In this document: positions 13,168 through 15,782 of the stretch, piece after piece
Layout: the number at the start of each line of letters is the position of its first letter
Numbering within the stretch: the first letter of the stretch is position 1
From: SIG480 sp045595605
GTDB taxonomy: Bacteria; Bacillota; Clostridia; Oscillospirales; JAAYXM01
Assembly: GCA_045595605.1 (NCBI GenBank)
Contig: JAZOAS010000047.1
Coordinates: 1 to 15,782, forward strand
Length of the DNA stretch: 15,782 bases
Direction of reading: 5' to 3'
Translations under genes and position numbers: made by a program
The notes under the pieces: model-generated
Seen by the model: the letters and a program-made list of their open reading frames with translations, nothing else
What the model was told of the DNA's origin: nothing
Databases searched by the model: none

Positions 13168-13950
13168 ATGGCGATATTAGAAGTAAAAAATCTCTGCAAA
13201 AGCTTTGGCAAGGTAGAGGTTCTTAAGGGAATAGACTTCTCGATGGAAGAGGGCGAGGTTGTCTCGATAATCGGCTCTTCCGGAAGCGGAAAGACGACGC
13301 TCCTTCGTTGCCTTAATGCGCTTGAGGTTCCGACGGCGGGTGTCATCTCTATCGGCGGTGAGGTCGTTTTCGATAAAGAAAGTATGGCGAAGATAAGCCG
13401 CGACGAAATGCGCCGTTGGCAGCTTTCGTGCGGTCTTGTTTTCCAGTCATTCAACCTCTTTCCGCAATATACGGCGCTTGAAAATGTAAGCCTTGCGCCG
13501 AAGCTTCTTGCAAAAGACAGAGCTGACTATAAAACGAACAAGAAGCAGATTCTTGAGGAGATAAGAAAAGAGGCCGAGTCGCTCCTTGAGCGAGTCGGGC
13601 TCGGTGACAAAATGGGCAACTACCCCTGCGAGCTTTCGGGCGGTCAGCAGCAGCGCGTTGCGATAGCAAGAGCTCTTGCGCTTTCTCCGAAGGTTCTGTT
13701 CTTTGACGAGCCGACAAGTGCTCTCGACCCACAGCTTACGCAGGAGGTTCTGCGCGTTATCCGCGAGCTTGCGGATATGAATATGACGATGATTATAGTA
13801 ACGCACGAGATGAAGTTTGCACGCTCGGTTTCCGACCGCGTAATATTCATGGCAGACGGCGTTATTGAGGAGGACGGCACTCCCGATTATGTTTTCGAGA
13901 ATGCAAAGAGCGAAAAGCTCCGCACCTTCCTCGGCGATATGGAAGAGTAA
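13168..13950 (+). CDS. Amino acid ABC importer ATP-binding protein
   Basis: Cytoplasmic ATPase that drives import with the permease. The ATG at 13168 is chosen because it gives the family N-terminus MAILEVKNLCKSFG and follows AGAGG (13154-13158); a TTG at 13144 would add eight residues inside the permease gene. In 260 residues the Walker A is GSSGSGKTT (36-44), the Q-loop LVFQSFNLFPQYTALENV, the signature LSGGQQQRVAIARAL, Walker B VLFFDEPTSALDP and the switch histidine VTHEM. The segment between Q-loop and signature (about 113-140, KDRADYKTNKKQILEEIRKEAES) is longer and more charged than in typical 240-residue GlnQ/HisP proteins. It is the last gene of the importer operon and ends at a strong hairpin. 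Confidence 0.94.
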   Translation: MAILEVKNLCKSFGKVEVLKGIDFSMEEGEVVSIIGSSGSGKTTLLRCLNALEVPTAGVISIGGEVVFDKESMAKISRDEMRRWQLSCGLVFQSFNLFPQYTALENVSLAPKLLAKDRADYKTNKKQILEEIRKEAESLLERVGLGDKMGNYPCELSGGQQQRVAIARALALSPKVLFFDEPTSALDPQLTQEVLRVIRELADMNMTMIIVTHEMKFARSVSDRVIFMADGVIEEDGTPDYVFENAKSEKLRTFLGDMEE

Positions 13951-13951
13951 T

Positions 13952-13990
13952 AAAAAATGCAAAAACGAATTTTCGTTTTTGCATTTTTCT
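13952..13990. terminator. Bidirectional terminator between convergent operons
   Basis: A 16-bp perfect stem pairs AAAAATGCAAAAACGA (13953-13968) with TCGTTTTTGCATTTTT (13973-13988) around ATTT. The right arm gives a U-tract for the importer operon and the left A-run gives one for the minus-strand gene, whose stop is at 13993-13995. It therefore serves both convergent units. Confidence 0.9.
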
Positions 13991-13992
13991 TT

Positions 13993-15078
13993 TTATTTCA
14001 TTCCACCGCTTGAATTGAGCATTGATGCACTGTAAAGGAAGAGAACATCAGCACCCTCAAAGTCAGAAACAAACTGACCTATCATCGCGCTCGGCATATA
14101 TCGGATATCGAGCACCGTAACCTTTTCGTACTCCGCGACCATAAGCGGAAGAAGGCTTGAGCCGAAAGAATCGCGGAAGACGACAAGGTGACTTCCGTCG
14201 TTTATCGTCGGGTTTTCGATAGTGATGAGCGCCGAGTTTCCGGAGAGGAACATCTCATACGGGTCGCGGGATGAGGTCTTTTCAAGGTCATAGATAAATC
14301 CTTTTTCCTCGCTTCCCGAATCGTAGTTTTTAACAATCAGGGAATCGTGCACATCGCTTATGAGATAAGTTATCGTATCGGGAGGAGTGTTTATTGCCGC
14401 CTGACCCGAATATACGCCGTAGAAAGGCGTTGAGATAACCGCCTCCGTAAACTTTGAAGTCTGGCTCTTTCCCATAGCGGAGAGAAGCTTATCCGCTACA
14501 TCTGTGATACATTCCTGCTTCCAATGGCTGTCGGTTGTGTAGTAATCCGAGAGCGAGAGAAGCGGGAAGATGTCGATATACTCAGCATACGGCATATCCC
14601 CGCGCACGGTTTCAGTGAGCTTTTCGTAGTCGAGCTTCAGAATGTCGAGAAAGTAGTTCTTGTCGGGGATGATTGAAAGGTAGATATTGTCTGTCTTACC
14701 GTCAAGATAAGTCTTACTCAGAAACTCAAATCGCTCGGTCGCGTGAGCGAGGAGACTTTCGTTCATCGGATACTCAATTTTCGAGAGGTGTCCGTTCTGA
14801 AGAAAGAGCTTGTTGTTGTCGCTTTTTCCGAAAAGCTTTGTCGCTGAAACCGCCTTTATGCTGCGGAAAGCGTCGCGGAAGGGGAAGACATCGGTAGAAT
14901 ATTCCTCAAACCCCTCTGAGAACTTTCCTGAGAAGATACTCTCGGTTGAGACTTCGGGAAACCGCGCGAGAACGCGCCTTTCGCTCTCTGAAAAATCGCT
15001 CTTAGGAAGAAAAAAACAGAGCAGGGAAAAAGCGAATATCACGGCAAAAAACGATATACAGGTTATTTTGTCTTTCAT
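13993..15078 (-). CDS. DHHW/AlgX-J-like membrane-anchored SGNH-type protein, partner of an MBOAT acyltransferase
   Basis: The 361-residue protein has one N-terminal membrane segment (about 5-24) and an extracytoplasmic domain. SESERRVLARFPE with FSEGFEEYSTDVFPFRD is the usual beginning of DHHW-family proteins. The catalytic Asp-x-His is D183-S184-H185-W186 in TTDSHWKQE, a DSHW variant of the family's DHHW. The candidate nucleophile is S304 in VVFRDSFGSSLLP. Such proteins act after an MBOAT enzyme to transfer O-acetyl groups onto extracellular polysaccharides such as alginate or wall polymers. The gene starts 14 nt after the MBOAT gene with AGGGGGTGA as ribosome binding site, so the two are co-transcribed. 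The glycan target cannot be read from the sequence. Confidence 0.85.
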   Translation of the reverse strand: MKDKITCISFFAVIFAFSLLCFFLPKSDFSESERRVLARFPEVSTESIFSGKFSEGFEEYSTDVFPFRDAFRSIKAVSATKLFGKSDNNKLFLQNGHLSKIEYPMNESLLAHATERFEFLSKTYLDGKTDNIYLSIIPDKNYFLDILKLDYEKLTETVRGDMPYAEYIDIFPLLSLSDYYTTDSHWKQECITDVADKLLSAMGKSQTSKFTEAVISTPFYGVYSGQAAINTPPDTITYLISDVHDSLIVKNYDSGSEEKGFIYDLEKTSSRDPYEMFLSGNSALITIENPTINDGSHLVVFRDSFGSSLLPLMVAEYEKVTVLDIRYMPSAMIGQFVSDFEGADVLFLYSASMLNSSGGMK

Positions 15079-15092
15079 ATTAAGGTCACCCC

Positions 15093-15782
15093 CTAAAATC
15101 TGAAATAGAGGAACGGGTTGAATGACCCGTCAACGAGATAAGCTGTGATGATAACGAGAAGCGCTGTGAGGAAAACGGGCTCTGCAACTGAGAGGACGGC
15201 TTTGCCCGCGCGGGTTTTCTCAAAGCGCGAAAGTAAAACTTTCGGAATCGGCGTTGCGCCGATAAGCGCGATTACGAGAATAAAGGCATAGCTCTTAAGG
15301 TAGTAAATCGTTTCCGCACTGATAGCAGCCTCACCGCCAGCGCCGACGAGACCGCCGACTCGGACGAATATATCCGAAAGGTTAGTAGAATCAAAGATTA
15401 TAAAGCTTATGAGAATAAGAAGAATTACATATATGCGGGAGATAAGCGCGCATTTTGAAAACACCTTTCCCCAGATAAATTTCTCGCCTGCGAGAAGAAC
15501 TGCGAAGAAAAGACCCCATATGATAAAGTTCCAGTCCGCACCGTGCCAGAAGCCCGTGAGCATCCAGACGAGGAAGATGTTGAAGAGGTGCTTTCCTTTT
15601 CCGCAGCGGTTACCGCCGAGCGGAATATATACATAGTCGCGAAACCATGTTCCGAGGGAGATATGCCAGCGTCTCCAGAACTCGGTAATGCTCTTTGAGA
15701 TGAACGGATAGTTGAAGTTCTCCATAAAGTCAAACCCGAAGAACTTTCCGAGACCTCTCGCCATATCGGAATAACCTGAGAA
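15093..15782 (-). CDS. MBOAT family O-acyltransferase (AlgI/DltB-like), 5' end outside the window
   Basis: The minus-strand frame stays open to the window edge, giving the C-terminal 229 residues of a multispanning membrane protein of which the family usually has about 470. Family hallmarks are consecutive: FSGYSDMARGLGKFFGF, ENFNYPFISKSITEFWRRWHISLGTWFRDYVYIPLGGNR, and the invariant catalytic His in LTGFWHGADWNFIIWGL. Several hydrophobic helices follow. MBOAT proteins pass acyl groups, normally acetyl, across the membrane to a secreted partner, here the DHHW protein encoded immediately downstream. An internal Met at 15764 is not the start, because conserved sequence continues upstream of it. 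AlgI-like fits better than DltB because no dlt gene adjoins in the visible part. Confidence 0.93.
   Translation of the reverse strand, partial: FSGYSDMARGLGKFFGFDFMENFNYPFISKSITEFWRRWHISLGTWFRDYVYIPLGGNRCGKGKHLFNIFLVWMLTGFWHGADWNFIIWGLFFAVLLAGEKFIWGKVFSKCALISRIYVILLILISFIIFDSTNLSDIFVRVGGLVGAGGEAAISAETIYYLKSYAFILVIALIGATPIPKVLLSRFEKTRAGKAVLSVAEPVFLTALLVIITAYLVDGSFNPFLYFRF

Noticed and set aside
13447..13962. 171-codon antisense frame over the importer ATPase
   Set aside because: It runs through the terminator hairpin and opposite an intact ATPase with all motifs; no domain recognised.
1..15782. CRISPR array, tRNA/rRNA genes, insertion sequences or prophage remnants
   Set aside because: No regularly spaced repeats, tRNA-like folds, transposase or integrase motifs were seen on either strand; reading by eye could miss a short degenerate element.

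Overview
The window looks like part of a chromosome from a gut-type Clostridia (Firmicutes), probably an Oscillospiraceae/Ruminococcaceae relative. The reasons are the AAGGAGG-type ribosome binding sites, a Gram-positive lipoprotein signal, a TrpR-like YerC/HisR regulator heading a his operon with short-form HisG plus HisZ, a secreted protein with bacterial Ig-like (BIG2) domains, and an MBOAT/DHHW surface acetylation pair. The genus assignment is inference.

Layout. (1) 1-1596: the 3' end of a large surface protein with BIG2 domains and two diverged copies of an unnamed C-terminal module, followed by a 30-residue peptide gene with a near-perfect Shine-Dalgarno. Two tandem intrinsic terminators close this unit. 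(2) 1702-3671: an isolated, AT-richer gene for a cobalamin-binding radical SAM enzyme, with its own consensus promoter, palindromes in its leader and its own terminator. (3) 3742-11492: a compact ten-gene histidine operon, hisR(yerC)-hisZ-hisG-hisD-hisC-hisB-hisH-hisA-hisF-hisIE, mostly with 4-8 nt start/stop overlaps. (4) 11530-13990: a three-gene polar amino acid ABC importer (lipoprotein, permease, ATPase) with its own promoter, ended by a symmetrical, probably bidirectional terminator. (5) 13993-15782, minus strand: a DHHW/AlgX-like protein and, upstream of it, an MBOAT O-acyltransferase cut by the window edge.

How the parts work together. The his operon encodes the whole route from PRPP and ATP to histidine except histinol-phosphate phosphatase (histidinol-phosphatase), which is absent here. 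The his promoter and the importer promoter carry the same inverted repeat, ACTTTA-N6-TAAAGT, overlapping the -35 region and spacer. The first his gene encodes a TrpR-family regulator. The simplest reading is a local histidine regulon in which this protein represses synthesis and uptake together, so the importer probably carries histidine.

The least explained part is 1504-3531: a short peptide with a DVITTSG core lies upstream of a B12-dependent radical SAM enzyme of unknown substrate. They could be a precursor/modifying-enzyme pair, but two terminators and a separate promoter lie between them, so the pairing is a hypothesis. No tRNA, rRNA, CRISPR array, insertion sequence or T-box was recognised. 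No gene-free stretch exceeds 300 bases.
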